64,000 nucleotides of DNA from Acidimicrobiaceae bacterium (GTDB taxonomy: Bacteria; Actinomycetota; Acidimicrobiia; Acidimicrobiales; Aldehydirespiratoraceae), in NCBI GenBank assembly GCA_009837445.1, contig VXTM01000029.1, positions 143,789 through 207,788 of the forward strand. The letters are read 5' to 3'. The stretch's first letter is position 1. Every line of letters starts with the position of its first letter. Below, in pieces: positions 18,150-27,252 of the stretch. The notes beneath the pieces are model-generated. The model saw nothing but the letters and a program-made list of their open reading frames with translations, was not told the origin of the DNA and did no database searches. The position numbers and the translations under genes were made by a program.

Positions 18150-18962
18150 CTACTCGATCCGCTGGGGGGTGTCGCGTTTCACGACGGCGCCGTAGTCCTC
18201 CCGGCCGATAAGGACGAACCCGGTCTTGATGACCTCGGCCATCAACTGCAAGCCGAACAGGCCGAATCCGATCAGCAGGAACGCCTTGATCGGGCCCACC
18301 GGCAGCCCGCCGGCGTCCACGGCCTCCTCCCAGCTCTGCCAGACCCTCCAGCCCGCGGGCCACTCGCCGCTGCCCGCCTTCCGCCCCAGCGACGAGGCCA
18401 CGTAGCTCTGCAGGATGCGGATGCTCATGAACACGAACGGCAGCAGCAGCACAGTGTGCATGGCGAAGTCGAGGGCCGCCTTGGTCTTGTTGGAGAAGTT
18501 GATCCACCAGAAGTCGATGCGCGGGTTGACGCCGTCGCGGATCCCCACGTTCATGGCCACCAGGAACATGAGCCCGAAGGACTGCCAGGCCAGGCTGACG
18601 ACCTCGCCGATGAGGATGTCCTGCTCCACGTACTCGTTGCTGTAGCGGGTGATCACGTTGAAGAACTGGAGCACGAACACGGCCCACGCCAGGACCATCG
18701 TGATCCGCAACGTGAACGACGGGATGGCCTCGATCCAGATCCGCAGGCGGTTGAGGCCTGAGTGCCAGGCCGACATGGCGATCGCGGCCACCAGCAGCGG
18801 CCACCACCACCACACGAAGTGGGCGATGAGGTACTGGGTGTCGATGAAGAGGTGGGCGAAGAGCGCGGCCAGAAGTGTGGCCAGCGCCACCCACCCCGAC
18901 GGGTGCAGCCTCCGAAGCAACGATGCGCCGGACTTCGTCTCCGACGCGGCCCCGACCGACAT
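18150..18962 (-). CDS. dctQ: TRAP transporter small permease (DctQ family), enlarged
   Basis: The 270-residue membrane protein has about four to five hydrophobic segments, including FVWWWWPLLVAAIAM, ITMVLAWAVFVLQFFNVITR and a C-terminal FLLIGFGLFGLQLMAEVIK. Typical DctQ proteins are about 160-200 residues; this one has an extra N-terminal hydrophobic segment and a longer loop before the last helix. The start was put at the ATG at 18962; a longer frame to 19319 runs antisense through the divergent gene and was rejected. The 85-bp divergent gap to 19048 should hold promoters for both directions. Confidence 0.85.
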   Translation of the reverse strand: MSVGAASETKSGASLLRRLHPSGWVALATLLAALFAHLFIDTQYLIAHFVWWWWPLLVAAIAMSAWHSGLNRLRIWIEAIPSFTLRITMVLAWAVFVLQFFNVITRYSNEYVEQDILIGEVVSLAWQSFGLMFLVAMNVGIRDGVNPRIDFWWINFSNKTKAALDFAMHTVLLLPFVFMSIRILQSYVASSLGRKAGSGEWPAGWRVWQSWEEAVDAGGLPVGPIKAFLLIGFGLFGLQLMAEVIKTGFVLIGREDYGAVVKRDTPQRIE

Positions 18963-19047
18963 GGTTCGCGACACTAGTGGTTGGATTCTGGCGGCGCGCT
19001 CGGCGGAGTGCAAGCGCGCCGAGGCCGGTAACCGTAGGGTTGGGACC

Positions 19048-19518
19048 GTGACCGGTGAGGCCCGGACAGCGCTGGTGATCGACGTGATCGACGCGCTGCA
19101 AGGCGTGGACGATCCCGAATACCCGGGTGTCAGCGTGGTCGACATGGGCATGATCGCGTCAACCGAGGTCGCGGACGGGCAGGCCACAGTCGAGTTGATC
19201 ACCACGTTCAGCGGCTGTCCCGCCCACGATGTCATCACCGCCGACATCGCCACCGCGGTCGGAGCGCTCGACGGCATCACCGGTGTCGAGGTACGGCGCA
19301 GCACCGAGCACTGGGACACCTCAAGGCTCAGCGATCACGCCCGGGCGGTCATGGCCCAAGACTTCACCGTGTCGGTCGCCCTGCCCGGCAAGCCCACCGA
19401 GTGCCCCCGCTGCGGCGCCGCGGCCCTGGTCGAGCAGTCGCCCTTCGGCCCGGCCCGGTGCCGGGCCGTGCACCGCTGCAGAGCCTGCGGTGAGGTGGTG
19501 GAGGTCCTACGAGCCTGA
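19048..19518 (+). CDS. PaaD-like MIP18/DUF59 Fe-S cluster assembly protein
   Basis: The 156-residue protein has a DUF59 domain (DDPEYPGVSVVDMGMI near residue 22, TTFSGCPAHDVI near residue 51) and a C-terminal four-cysteine ribbon (CPRCG ... CRAC). This arrangement matches PaaD of the phenylacetyl-CoA epoxidase system, which helps mature an Fe-S centre. No paaABCE genes are in the window, so the client is unknown. GTG at 19048 starts the recognisable fold; the frame is open further upstream without family similarity. The 3' end overlaps the convergent bsaP stop region by 12 bp. Confidence 0.85.
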   Translation: MTGEARTALVIDVIDALQGVDDPEYPGVSVVDMGMIASTEVADGQATVELITTFSGCPAHDVITADIATAVGALDGITGVEVRRSTEHWDTSRLSDHARAVMAQDFTVSVALPGKPTECPRCGAAALVEQSPFGPARCRAVHRCRACGEVVEVLRA

Positions 19519-19686
19519 GCGCGTCGGGCCGCAGTTGCGGCACTTGGCCGTCCAGCCCGCGGGTGTGACGGCGGTGGCCAGCCAGATCCCGCACCGGGTG
19601 CAGTAGCGGGGCGGGTCCAGTTCGGGCAGGCAGCCGGAGCAGTCGCGATGACCGCAGCCCGGGCAGTACTGCTCCGGGTGACTCAA
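19507..19686 (-). CDS. bsaP: Biotin synthase auxiliary protein BsaP-like, small cysteine-rich protein
   Basis: A 59-residue protein with four CxxC-type pairs (Cys 8/11, 16/19, 29/32, 49/52). Its core LDPPRYC plus VTPAGWTAKC closely resembles what I recall of the mycobacterial BsaP (Rv1590 type), a small protein needed by BioB in mycobacteria. The only start in range is a TTG at 19686 overlapping the bioB stop (TTGA), so translation is coupled to bioB. It probably binds a metal or Fe-S centre and supports the sulfur-donating step. It is easily missed because of its size and start codon. Confidence 0.8.
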   Translation of the reverse strand: MSHPEQYCPGCGHRDCSGCLPELDPPRYCTRCGIWLATAVTPAGWTAKCRNCGPTRSGS

Positions 19687-20669
19687 ACCGCGGCGGACAG
19701 GCTGCCTATGGGCATGCGCAGGTCGGCGAGCATGTCGAGGTCCTGCTGGGGCGACCGCCCCAGAGTGGTCAGGTAGTTGCCCACGATCAGCGCGTTGATG
19801 CCCGAGGTCATGCCCATGGCCTGCAGGTCCCGGAGGGTGATCTCGCGGCCGCCGGCGTAGCGCAGGATCACCGACGGCAGGGCCAGCCGGAACAGCGCGA
19901 TCCAGCGGATGGCCTCCAGGGCTCCGACCGGCTTGCGTATCTGTAGTGGCGTGCCGGGACGGGGATTCAGGAAGTTGATGGGCACCTCGCAGGGCTCCAC
20001 GGCCCGGATCTGCTCGATCAGCTCCAGGCGCTGCTCGGTGGTCTCCCCCATCCCGAGGAGCACGCCGCAGCACAGCTCCATGCCGGCCTCACGCACGTAA
20101 CCGCAGGTGTCGACCCGCTCGTCGAAGCTGTGGGTGGTGACGACCTCGCCGAAGAACGACCGGCTCGTCTCCAGGTTGTGGTTGTAGCGGTGCACCCCCG
20201 CCTCGGCCAGCTCGAAGGCCTGCTCCCGGGTGAGGATCCCGGCGCTGACGGCAACGTTCAGGCCGGTGGAGGCCGACACCAGCGCCGTCAGCTCGATGAG
20301 CCGGTCCATGGTGCGACGGTCCGGGCCCCGCACGGCCAGCACCATGCAGAACTCGGTGGCCCCGAGTTCCGCGGTCTGTTGGGCGGCAGCCAACACCTCT
20401 TCGGTGTCCAGGAACGGGGTGGCTTTGACCTGGGTGTCGAAAGCGGCCGACTGGCTGCAGAAGTGGCAGTCTTCGGGGCAGCCGCCGGTCTTGGCCGACA
20501 GGATGCCCTCGACTTCCACAGTCGGGCCGGCCCAGGCCAGCCGCACCTCGTGGGCCAACGAGGCGAGCGAGGGCACGGCCGAGTCGTCGACCGCCGCCAG
20601 TTCGGCCAGCTCATCGACAGTGAGTTGGCGGCGCCGATCGAGCAGCGCGGCCGAAGCGCGAGCGATCAC
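19683..20669 (-). CDS. bioB: Biotin synthase
   Basis: The 328-residue radical SAM enzyme inserts sulfur into dethiobiotin to make biotin. The radical SAM cluster motif is Cys 64, Cys 68 and Cys 71 (GGCPEDCHFCSQS). YNHNLETS, the substrate and cluster region near residue 160, and FLNPRPGTPL near residue 236 are typical. The GTG start overlaps the livK1 stop by one base (TAGTG), so bioB is read as part of the branched-chain ABC operon rather than with bioA, bioD or bioF, none of which is present. bsaP follows with a 4-bp overlap. Confidence 0.95.
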   Translation of the reverse strand: MIARASAALLDRRRQLTVDELAELAAVDDSAVPSLASLAHEVRLAWAGPTVEVEGILSAKTGGCPEDCHFCSQSAAFDTQVKATPFLDTEEVLAAAQQTAELGATEFCMVLAVRGPDRRTMDRLIELTALVSASTGLNVAVSAGILTREQAFELAEAGVHRYNHNLETSRSFFGEVVTTHSFDERVDTCGYVREAGMELCCGVLLGMGETTEQRLELIEQIRAVEPCEVPINFLNPRPGTPLQIRKPVGALEAIRWIALFRLALPSVILRYAGGREITLRDLQAMGMTSGINALIVGNYLTTLGRSPQQDLDMLADLRMPIGSLSAAV

Positions 20670-22333
20670 TACGGCTTGAAGCAGGGCTCGTACTCCCAGT
20701 TCAAAGCGGTCTCGGAGGCGTAGGGCCCCTTGATGAGGGTGAAGCCGTTGTTGCTTCCCTCCTCCGACACCGTCACACCCGGCGTGTACCGCGAGAGGTC
20801 GACGTCGTACAGGTAGGTCTCACGCACGACGTTGTTGTTGGGGTTGCCCCGCCAACTCTGGTCCGGCGAGAGGTCCTTGAGGTCGGCGGTGATCTGGTTG
20901 GCCGCCGCCAGCACACCGGCCCTGGTGAGGTTGCCGTTGCTGATGGCCTGGTCCAAGATCTGGTGGGCGATGTAGCCCAGGATCCAGCTGACGATGTAGA
21001 CGTCATCGAACGGCGCGTCCGGGCGGTACTCGCGCATCCCGCTGATCATGTCCTGCATGCCCTCCGAGTCTTCGGCGTCCCACAGCACCACATAGGTGGA
21101 ATGGGTGTAGACGGCGTCGGCCAGCTCCGCGAGGCCTTCGACGCCGAGCAGGGCCGGGTTCCAGCTGGGCACGTTGCCCGCCCACTGGCCGGTGAAGCCC
21201 GCCTGTGCGGCGCCGCCCATCAGGTTCGCGGTCGTGCTGGGGCTCGTGGCCAGCCACACCCAGTCGGCGCCGGACTCGACGATGCGGGTGATGACCGGCG
21301 TCAGGTCGGCGCCGGGGATCACTTGGGCTTGGCCGTCGTAGACGATGTTGAGGCCCAGTGCGTCGGCCGCGATCTTCGCACCCTCGGCGGCGTCCTCGCC
21401 GTAGTCGCCGGGGAAGCTGGCTAGAGCGAAGTCGGGGCCGTAGGTCTCCGACATGTAGGTCACGCCGTTCATGGCCTCGAGGCAATAGTTGGTCCCCACC
21501 TCGAACACGTTCTTGCCGATCGAAGGGTCGGCCCACCCCGAGTACCACGAGATCGGGATGGCGACCAGGTTGTCCTCGATGAGCGATTCGGCGGTGGCCG
21601 CGGTATGGGGCGAGCCGACGGACATGCTGAACATCACCACGCTCTGGTCGCCGTCGCCCGCCATGGCCTCATAGTTCTCCAGATGCGTGGGAACGTCGTA
21701 GGCGTTGTCCAGCACAACCGGCTCGACCGACCAGCCCTGGATCCCGCCGGTGTCGTTGACCCGCTCCCAGTAGGCCAGATGCCCGTCGGTGATCTTGGTG
21801 ATCAGCGGGGCGAAGATGCCGGTCAGGTCGGTGTTCAGACCCACGCGGATCGTCTTCGACTCTATGTCCACACCGATGTCGTGAGCTATCACGCCCTCCG
21901 CCGCGGCCAGCGCCTCCTGGGCCTCGGCAACTTCCCCCGCAGCCGCCTCGGCCTCCGCTTGGGCTGCCTCTAGCGCGGCCTGCGCCACCTCGGCCTCGGC
22001 CCGGGCGGCTTCCAGCGCGGCCTGCGCTTCTGCCTGCTGCTCAGCGCTTGCCTCCGCAGCAGACGCCTCGGCCTCGGCCAGCCTTGCAGCGGCTTCCTCA
22101 GCCGCCGCCTGGGCCGCTTCGGCCGCCGCCTGGGCCGCTTCGGCTTCCGCCTGCGCCGCAGCCCGCTCCGCGTCAGCCGCCGCAGCCCGCTCCGCGTCAG
22201 CCGCCGCAGTCCGCTCCGCGTCAGCCGCCGCGGCGGCGTCGGTTGCCGACGTGTCCGGCTCGTCGTCGCCGCAGGCCGAGGCAACCAGGGCCAGGGCACA
22301 GAGGACCACCAGCATCCATTTCATGCGTTTCAC
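20669..22333 (-). CDS. livK1: Branched-chain amino-acid-type ABC substrate-binding lipoprotein 1 with Ala/Glu-rich stalk
   Basis: The 554-residue product has a lipoprotein signal ending ASAC (Cys 21), then a stalk at residues 32-147 almost wholly of Ala, Glu, Asp and Gln with few Arg, predicted to be a long helix or coiled coil. A LivK-like periplasmic binding fold begins near residue 160 (IRVGLNTDLTGIFAPL) and ends NWEYEPCF. The stalk is absent from ordinary LivK proteins. GTG at 22333 was chosen because GGGAGGAAGAG lies upstream; an ATG three codons later is the alternative. It is a tandem-type paralogue of the gene at 24198 and overlaps bioB by one base. Confidence 0.88.
   Translation of the reverse strand: MKRMKWMLVVLCALALVASACGDDEPDTSATDAAAAADAERTAAADAERAAAADAERAAAQAEAEAAQAAAEAAQAAAEEAAARLAEAEASAAEASAEQQAEAQAALEAARAEAEVAQAALEAAQAEAEAAAGEVAEAQEALAAAEGVIAHDIGVDIESKTIRVGLNTDLTGIFAPLITKITDGHLAYWERVNDTGGIQGWSVEPVVLDNAYDVPTHLENYEAMAGDGDQSVVMFSMSVGSPHTAATAESLIEDNLVAIPISWYSGWADPSIGKNVFEVGTNYCLEAMNGVTYMSETYGPDFALASFPGDYGEDAAEGAKIAADALGLNIVYDGQAQVIPGADLTPVITRIVESGADWVWLATSPSTTANLMGGAAQAGFTGQWAGNVPSWNPALLGVEGLAELADAVYTHSTYVVLWDAEDSEGMQDMISGMREYRPDAPFDDVYIVSWILGYIAHQILDQAISNGNLTRAGVLAAANQITADLKDLSPDQSWRGNPNNNVVRETYLYDVDLSRYTPGVTVSEEGSNNGFTLIKGPYASETALNWEYEPCFKP
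22155..22226. repeat. Three tandem 24-bp units in the livK1 stalk
   Basis: Units begin at 22155, 22179 and 22203 and differ by only a base or two. On the - strand they encode an eight-residue repeat of the form A-D-A-E-R-(T/A)-A-A. The near identity of the copies suggests recent slippage expansion. Confidence 0.9.
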
Positions 22334-22379
22334 AGGCTCTTCCTCCCTTGGGCGAAGGCTACCCGTCGCGCCCGAGCAT

Positions 22380-22424
22380 GAACCGGATTCTTGCGCCTGC
22401 GGGCCCGGCCTCCGGAGCCGGTTC
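22380..22424. promoter_or_regulatory. Inverted repeat in the livG-livK1 gap
   Basis: GAACCGG (22380-22386) pairs with CCGGTTC (22418-22424), enclosing a GC-rich segment that can fold further. It occupies most of the 104-bp intercistronic gap. It may act as a processing or attenuation element like the hairpins before livK2 and dctP. Confidence 0.4.
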
Positions 22425-22437
22425 TCGGGCGTCCGGC

Positions 22438-23244
22438 TCACTCGGTGACGGACGCGTCCAGTTCCGTGCTGCCGAGATAGGCCGCGATCACGTTGGGATC
22501 GCGCTGCACCTCGGCCGGGGAACCCTCGGAAATCCTGCGGCCGAAGTCCAAGACCATCACCCGGTCCGCGATGTCCATCACCAGGCCCATGTCGTGCTCC
22601 ACCATCAGCAGTGTCACCCCGAGCTCGCGACGGATGTCGAGAATGAACCGGGCCATGTCCTCGGTCTCCTCGAGGTTCATGCCGGCGACCGGCTCGTCGA
22701 GCATCAGCAGCTCGGGATCCATGGCCAGCGCCCGCCCCAGCTCGACCCGCTTCTGGATGCCGTAGGGCAGCAGAGCCACCGGGTGCTTGCGCCAGCCCTC
22801 GATCTCCAAGAAGTCGATGATGTCCTCCACTTTGCGGCGGTGCTCGATCTCCTCGCGCTTGGCCTTGCCGACCCACACCGCGCCGGCCAGGAATGACCCG
22901 GTCATCCGGATGTGCCGGCCGGTGAGGAGGTTGTCGAGCACGGTCATGTGCGAGAACAGCTCGATGTTCTGGAACGTGCGGGCCACTCCGAGCTGGGCCA
23001 CCCGGTCGGGGCGGGTGCCCATTATGGAGGTCCCCTTCCAGCGGATGTCGCCCGACTGGGGCCGGTAGACCTGCGAGATCGAGTTGAAGATCGAGGTCTT
23101 GCCCGCGCCGTTGGGACCGATGATGGCGAACAACTCTCCCTCCCGGACCTCGAACGACACCGAGTCGATGGCCGTGACCCCGCCGAAGCGCAGGGAGATG
23201 TCGTCCACCTCGAGAAGAGCGCGGGCCGGCTCTACGGGACTCAT
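22438..23244 (-). CDS. livG: Branched-chain amino-acid-type ABC transporter ATPase (LivG)
   Basis: The 268-residue ATPase has Walker A GPNGAGKTS near residue 40, LLPYGIQKRVELGRALAMD around the signature (LPYG in place of LSGG, common in LivG), and Walker B LLMLDEPVAGMN. It binds the cytoplasmic face of LivH and LivM and powers uptake with LivF. The start lies 34 bp after the livF stop. The operon has one ATPase pair for two binding proteins. Confidence 0.93.
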   Translation of the reverse strand: MSPVEPARALLEVDDISLRFGGVTAIDSVSFEVREGELFAIIGPNGAGKTSIFNSISQVYRPQSGDIRWKGTSIMGTRPDRVAQLGVARTFQNIELFSHMTVLDNLLTGRHIRMTGSFLAGAVWVGKAKREEIEHRRKVEDIIDFLEIEGWRKHPVALLPYGIQKRVELGRALAMDPELLMLDEPVAGMNLEETEDMARFILDIRRELGVTLLMVEHDMGLVMDIADRVMVLDFGRRISEGSPAEVQRDPNVIAAYLGSTELDASVTE

Positions 23245-23278
23245 GACAGCCAGGCCTCCCCAGCTGAACGCGGCCCGT

Positions 23279-24070
<792 letters not shown>

Positions 24071-24098
24071 TAGTCAGCGCCTCTTGCGGGCGGGGAGG

Positions 24099-24135
24099 GC
24101 CCGAGCGGCCCGTGAGCGAAGCTAACAGGAGCGGG
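24099..24135 (+). repeat. Dispersed palindromic repeat, copy A (intergenic)
   Basis: This 37-bp element begins GCCCGAGCGGCCCGTGAGCG and ends GGAGCGGG. It lies in the 127-bp gap between livK2 and livF. The preceding GGGCC can pair with GGCCC across a 5-nt loop. Related copies are at 36616-36652 (opposite strand), 43036-43073 and 57451-57487. Confidence 0.8.
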
Positions 24136-24197
24136 CATCAGGCCCCAGCGGGGCGACCTGCCCATGCAGTGCCGCCCCGCCTGAAGGCCCTAGTGGG

Positions 24198-25883
24198 TCA
24201 GGAAGCCACGAAGCAGGGCTCGTACTCCCAGTTCAGGGCAGTCTCGGAGGCGTACGGCCCCTTGATCAGCTTGTAACCGCTGTTGCCGTCCTCGTCCGAG
24301 ATGGTGGCGCCCGGTGTGTACAGCGACAGGTCGACGTCGTACAGGTAGGTCTCGCGCACCACGTTGTCGTTGGGGTTGCCCACCCACGACTGGTCGGGTG
24401 CCAGACCGTTCAGGTCGGCCGTCACCTGATTAGCCGCCGCCAGCACGCCGGCCCGGGTGAGGTTGCCGTTGCTGATGGCCTTGTCGAGGATCTGGTGCAC
24501 GACGTAGCCCTGAATCCAGCTGATGATGTAGAAGTCGTCCCAGGGGGCCTCCGGGCGGTACTCGCGCATGACGTCGAGCAGCTCCTGCATGCCTGCGGCC
24601 TGCCCTACCGCGCCAGCGCCCGCTCCCTCGCCCAGCAGCACCGTGTAGGTGGAGTGGGTGTAGAACGCGTCGGCCAGTTCCTTGAAGCCGTCGACGAGCA
24701 GCAGGGCCGGGTTCCAGCTCGGCGCGCTGCCGATCCACTGCCCAGTGAAACCAGCCGCCGCCGAACCGCCCAGAAGCTGTGCCGTGTGACCGGGGTTGAG
24801 GGTGACCCACACCCAGTCCGCGCCGGACTCCACGATGCCGGTGATGACGGGTGTCTGGTCGGCGCCCGGGATCACCGCGCCCTCACCGTCGTAGACGACG
24901 TTCAGGCCCAAGGCCTCAGCCGCGATCTTCACGCCCCTGGCCGCGTCCTGGCCGTAGTCACCCGGGAAAGTCGCGATGGCCACGTTCGGGCCGTAGGTCT
25001 CGGCCATGTAGGTGGTGCCGTTCATGGCCTCGATGCAGTAGTTGGTCTGCACCTCGAACAGGTTCTTGCCGATCGAGGGGTCGGCCCAGCCCGAGTACCA
25101 CGACAGCGGGATGGCAGCCATGTTGTCCTCGATGAGCAGCTCCGAGGTGGACGCGGAGTGGGGTGAGCCGGTGGAGGTGGCGAACATCACCACGCTCTCG
25201 GGTCCGTCGCCCGACATGACCTCGTAGTTCTCGAGGTGGGTGGGCACGTCGTAGGCGTTGTCGAGCACGACCGGTTCGATCGTCCAGCCCTGGATCCCGC
25301 CGTTGTCGTTGACCCACTCCCAGTAGGCCAGGTGGGCGTCGGTGATCTTGGTGGTGAGCGGGGCGAAGATTCCGGTCAGGTCGGTGTTGAGACCTACTCG
25401 GATCGTCTGCGTCTCTGTGTCCACGCCGATGTCGTGGGCTATGGCTCCCTCGGCCGCAGCCAGCGCCTCCTGGGCCTCGGCAGCCTCACTGGCGGCCATC
25501 TCGGCCTCAGCCTGGGCCGCTTCCGCGGCAGCCTGAGCCGCGTCGGCCTCAGCCTGGGCCGCTTCTAGTGCGGCCTGCGCCTCAGCCTGCTGCTCAGCGC
25601 TTGCCTCGGCGGCGGCCGCCTCAGCCTCCGCCAACCTTGCGGCGGCATCCTCGGCCGCAGCCTGGGCTTCCTCTGCGGCCGCTTGAGCCGCGTCGGCTTC
25701 CGCCTGCGCGGCGGCCCGCTCCGCCTCGGCCGCTTCGGCCTCGGCTTCCGCTGCGGCGGCTTCCGCCTGTGCCGTGGCGGCCGCGGCGTCGGCCGTCGAC
25801 GTGTCCGGCTCGTCGTCGCCGCAGGCTGAAGCGACCAGGGCCAGGGCGCAGAGCACTGCGAGCATCCATCTCGTTGATTTCAC
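24198..25883 (-). CDS. livK2: Branched-chain amino-acid-type ABC substrate-binding lipoprotein 2 with Ala/Glu-rich stalk
   Basis: The 561-residue paralogue of livK1 has a lipobox Cys at residue 21 and an Ala/Glu/Gln stalk at residues 31-146 with heptad-like AxxAExE spacing. The LivK-like domain begins near residue 160 (IRVGLNTDLTGIFAPL). Long stretches are identical to livK1, for example YETYGP-type loops and the NWEYEPCF end, so the pair arose by duplication. The GTG start has GGAGGAGAG just upstream. Two binding proteins for one permease set suggest a widened substrate range. Confidence 0.88.
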   Translation of the reverse strand: MKSTRWMLAVLCALALVASACGDDEPDTSTADAAAATAQAEAAAAEAEAEAAEAERAAAQAEADAAQAAAEEAQAAAEDAAARLAEAEAAAAEASAEQQAEAQAALEAAQAEADAAQAAAEAAQAEAEMAASEAAEAQEALAAAEGAIAHDIGVDTETQTIRVGLNTDLTGIFAPLTTKITDAHLAYWEWVNDNGGIQGWTIEPVVLDNAYDVPTHLENYEVMSGDGPESVVMFATSTGSPHSASTSELLIEDNMAAIPLSWYSGWADPSIGKNLFEVQTNYCIEAMNGTTYMAETYGPNVAIATFPGDYGQDAARGVKIAAEALGLNVVYDGEGAVIPGADQTPVITGIVESGADWVWVTLNPGHTAQLLGGSAAAGFTGQWIGSAPSWNPALLLVDGFKELADAFYTHSTYTVLLGEGAGAGAVGQAAGMQELLDVMREYRPEAPWDDFYIISWIQGYVVHQILDKAISNGNLTRAGVLAAANQVTADLNGLAPDQSWVGNPNDNVVRETYLYDVDLSLYTPGATISDEDGNSGYKLIKGPYASETALNWEYEPCFVAS

Positions 25884-25914
25884 GGTCTCTCCTCCAAGGG
25901 TTTGTCTATTGGGC

Positions 25915-25937
25915 TGGGAGCACCCTGATGGCTCCCA
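25915..25937. promoter_or_regulatory. Intercistronic hairpin between livM and livK2
   Basis: TGGGAGC (25915-25921) pairs perfectly with GCTCCCA (25931-25937) around a 9-nt loop in the 81-bp gap upstream of livK2. No U tract follows. It probably protects or attenuates the transcript ahead of the abundant binding protein. Confidence 0.5.
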
Positions 25938-25964
25938 CTATCTTGACTTGAAGACGGTGGTTTA

Positions 25965-27215
25965 TCAATAGCTGAACGGCCACCTCTTCCAGTAATTGCG
26001 CACTCGGACCCAGATGCCGAAGATTCCGAGCGGCTCGACGATCAGGAACACAACGATGAGCGCGCCGAACAGGACGATGTTCCAGTCGAACACGCTCAGC
26101 GTCCACCCCGGCGTCTGGATGGCGGTGTTGATGAAGCCGAAGTCGTCCCCCTCTGTGAGCAGGAACCGGGCCAACTGCTCGGTGAGCCCGCCCTCGGCGC
26201 GGTCGAGCCACTTGGTGAACTCCTCCACGAACTGCGGCACCATCACCACGAAGAATGTGCCGATGAGGGTGCCCGAGGTCGTCCCCGCCCCGCCGATGAG
26301 CAGGATGGCGATGAACTCCACCGACAGGAACAGGCCGAAATCGGTGGCCAGGATCCGCTGCGACAGGGCCGAGAACAGGGCTCCGGCCACGCCCGCGAAG
26401 AACGACGACACCGCGAAGGCGATCACCTTGTAGCGGAACTCGGGCACGCCCATGACCTCGGCTGCGATGTCGCGGTCCCGGATCGCCTGCAGGGCCCGAC
26501 CGGTGCGGGTGCGGGTCAGGTTCTTGGCTACCAGAGTGAACGCGATTGTGAGCACCAGCAGGAACAGGTACCGCTTCTGAAGGTCGGTGACGTCGAACCA
26601 GAGCCAGTGGCCGTCATCCTCCACATTGATGAGCGGCGTCTCCTCCTTCCAGAGCCGCACGTCCAGGCCGGGGAACTCACGGCCCAGTGCAGGTGGTCCG
26701 GCGATCTTGCGGCCCCAGCTGGTGTTGCCGAAATGGATGCCCAGGAAGACCAAGCCCAACGTGACAATGGCCAGGTAGAGACCTCGGAGCCTCACCGCCA
26801 CCGGGGACACAGCCACGCCCACCAGGGCGGCCACGACGCCGGCGGCGGGCAGCCAGATCCAGATCGGCAGTGAATGGCCCCAGGTCTCCTCGCCGCTGCG
26901 TCCTCCGAGATACACCGCGGTGCAGGCACCCACCCCCATGAAGAAGGCGTGGCCCAGCGACACCTGACCGGCCACGCCGGCCAGCAGGTTGAGGCCCAGT
27001 GCCGCGATGGCCAGCACCATCATGAGGGCCATGGGCCGCATCCAGTCGTTGTCGCCCAGGAAGCGCACGAGGGGGATTTGGCTGATGACCGGCAGTTCGA
27101 AGGGCAGCAGGAACAGCACGGCCACGAACAGCGTGCAGATCACCTTTTGGGTCCACGTAGGGAGCAGTTGAGCTTCCTGGCGGTATGCGGTGTACAGGCG
27201 GGGGCGACCGAGCAC
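25965..27215 (-). CDS. livM: Branched-chain amino-acid-type ABC transporter permease (LivM)
   Basis: The 416-residue membrane protein has about 10 hydrophobic helices. Family features are LNLLAGVAGQVSLGHAFFMGVGA, LYLAIVTLGL and ALQAIRDRDIAAEVMGV (the ATPase-contact loop). A 110-residue region before the last helices (FVEEFTKWLDRAEGG ... FGFINTAIQTPG) is extended relative to E. coli LivM. It forms the pore with LivH. The start lies 37 bp after the livH stop. Confidence 0.92.
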   Translation of the reverse strand: MLGRPRLYTAYRQEAQLLPTWTQKVICTLFVAVLFLLPFELPVISQIPLVRFLGDNDWMRPMALMMVLAIAALGLNLLAGVAGQVSLGHAFFMGVGACTAVYLGGRSGEETWGHSLPIWIWLPAAGVVAALVGVAVSPVAVRLRGLYLAIVTLGLVFLGIHFGNTSWGRKIAGPPALGREFPGLDVRLWKEETPLINVEDDGHWLWFDVTDLQKRYLFLLVLTIAFTLVAKNLTRTRTGRALQAIRDRDIAAEVMGVPEFRYKVIAFAVSSFFAGVAGALFSALSQRILATDFGLFLSVEFIAILLIGGAGTTSGTLIGTFFVVMVPQFVEEFTKWLDRAEGGLTEQLARFLLTEGDDFGFINTAIQTPGWTLSVFDWNIVLFGALIVVFLIVEPLGIFGIWVRVRNYWKRWPFSY

Positions 27216-27252
27216 TACACGAGCCCTCCCTGCCGGCGGCCGTCCAACATCG

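Noticed and set aside
16765..19101. 778-codon - strand frame across dctM and dctQ
   Set aside because: It is a shadow frame within the TRAP permease genes, rich in Arg, Gly and His, with no recognisable domain.
18963..19319. N-terminal extension of the DctQ frame
   Set aside because: It overlaps the divergent PaaD-like gene on the opposite strand and has no membrane or family features.
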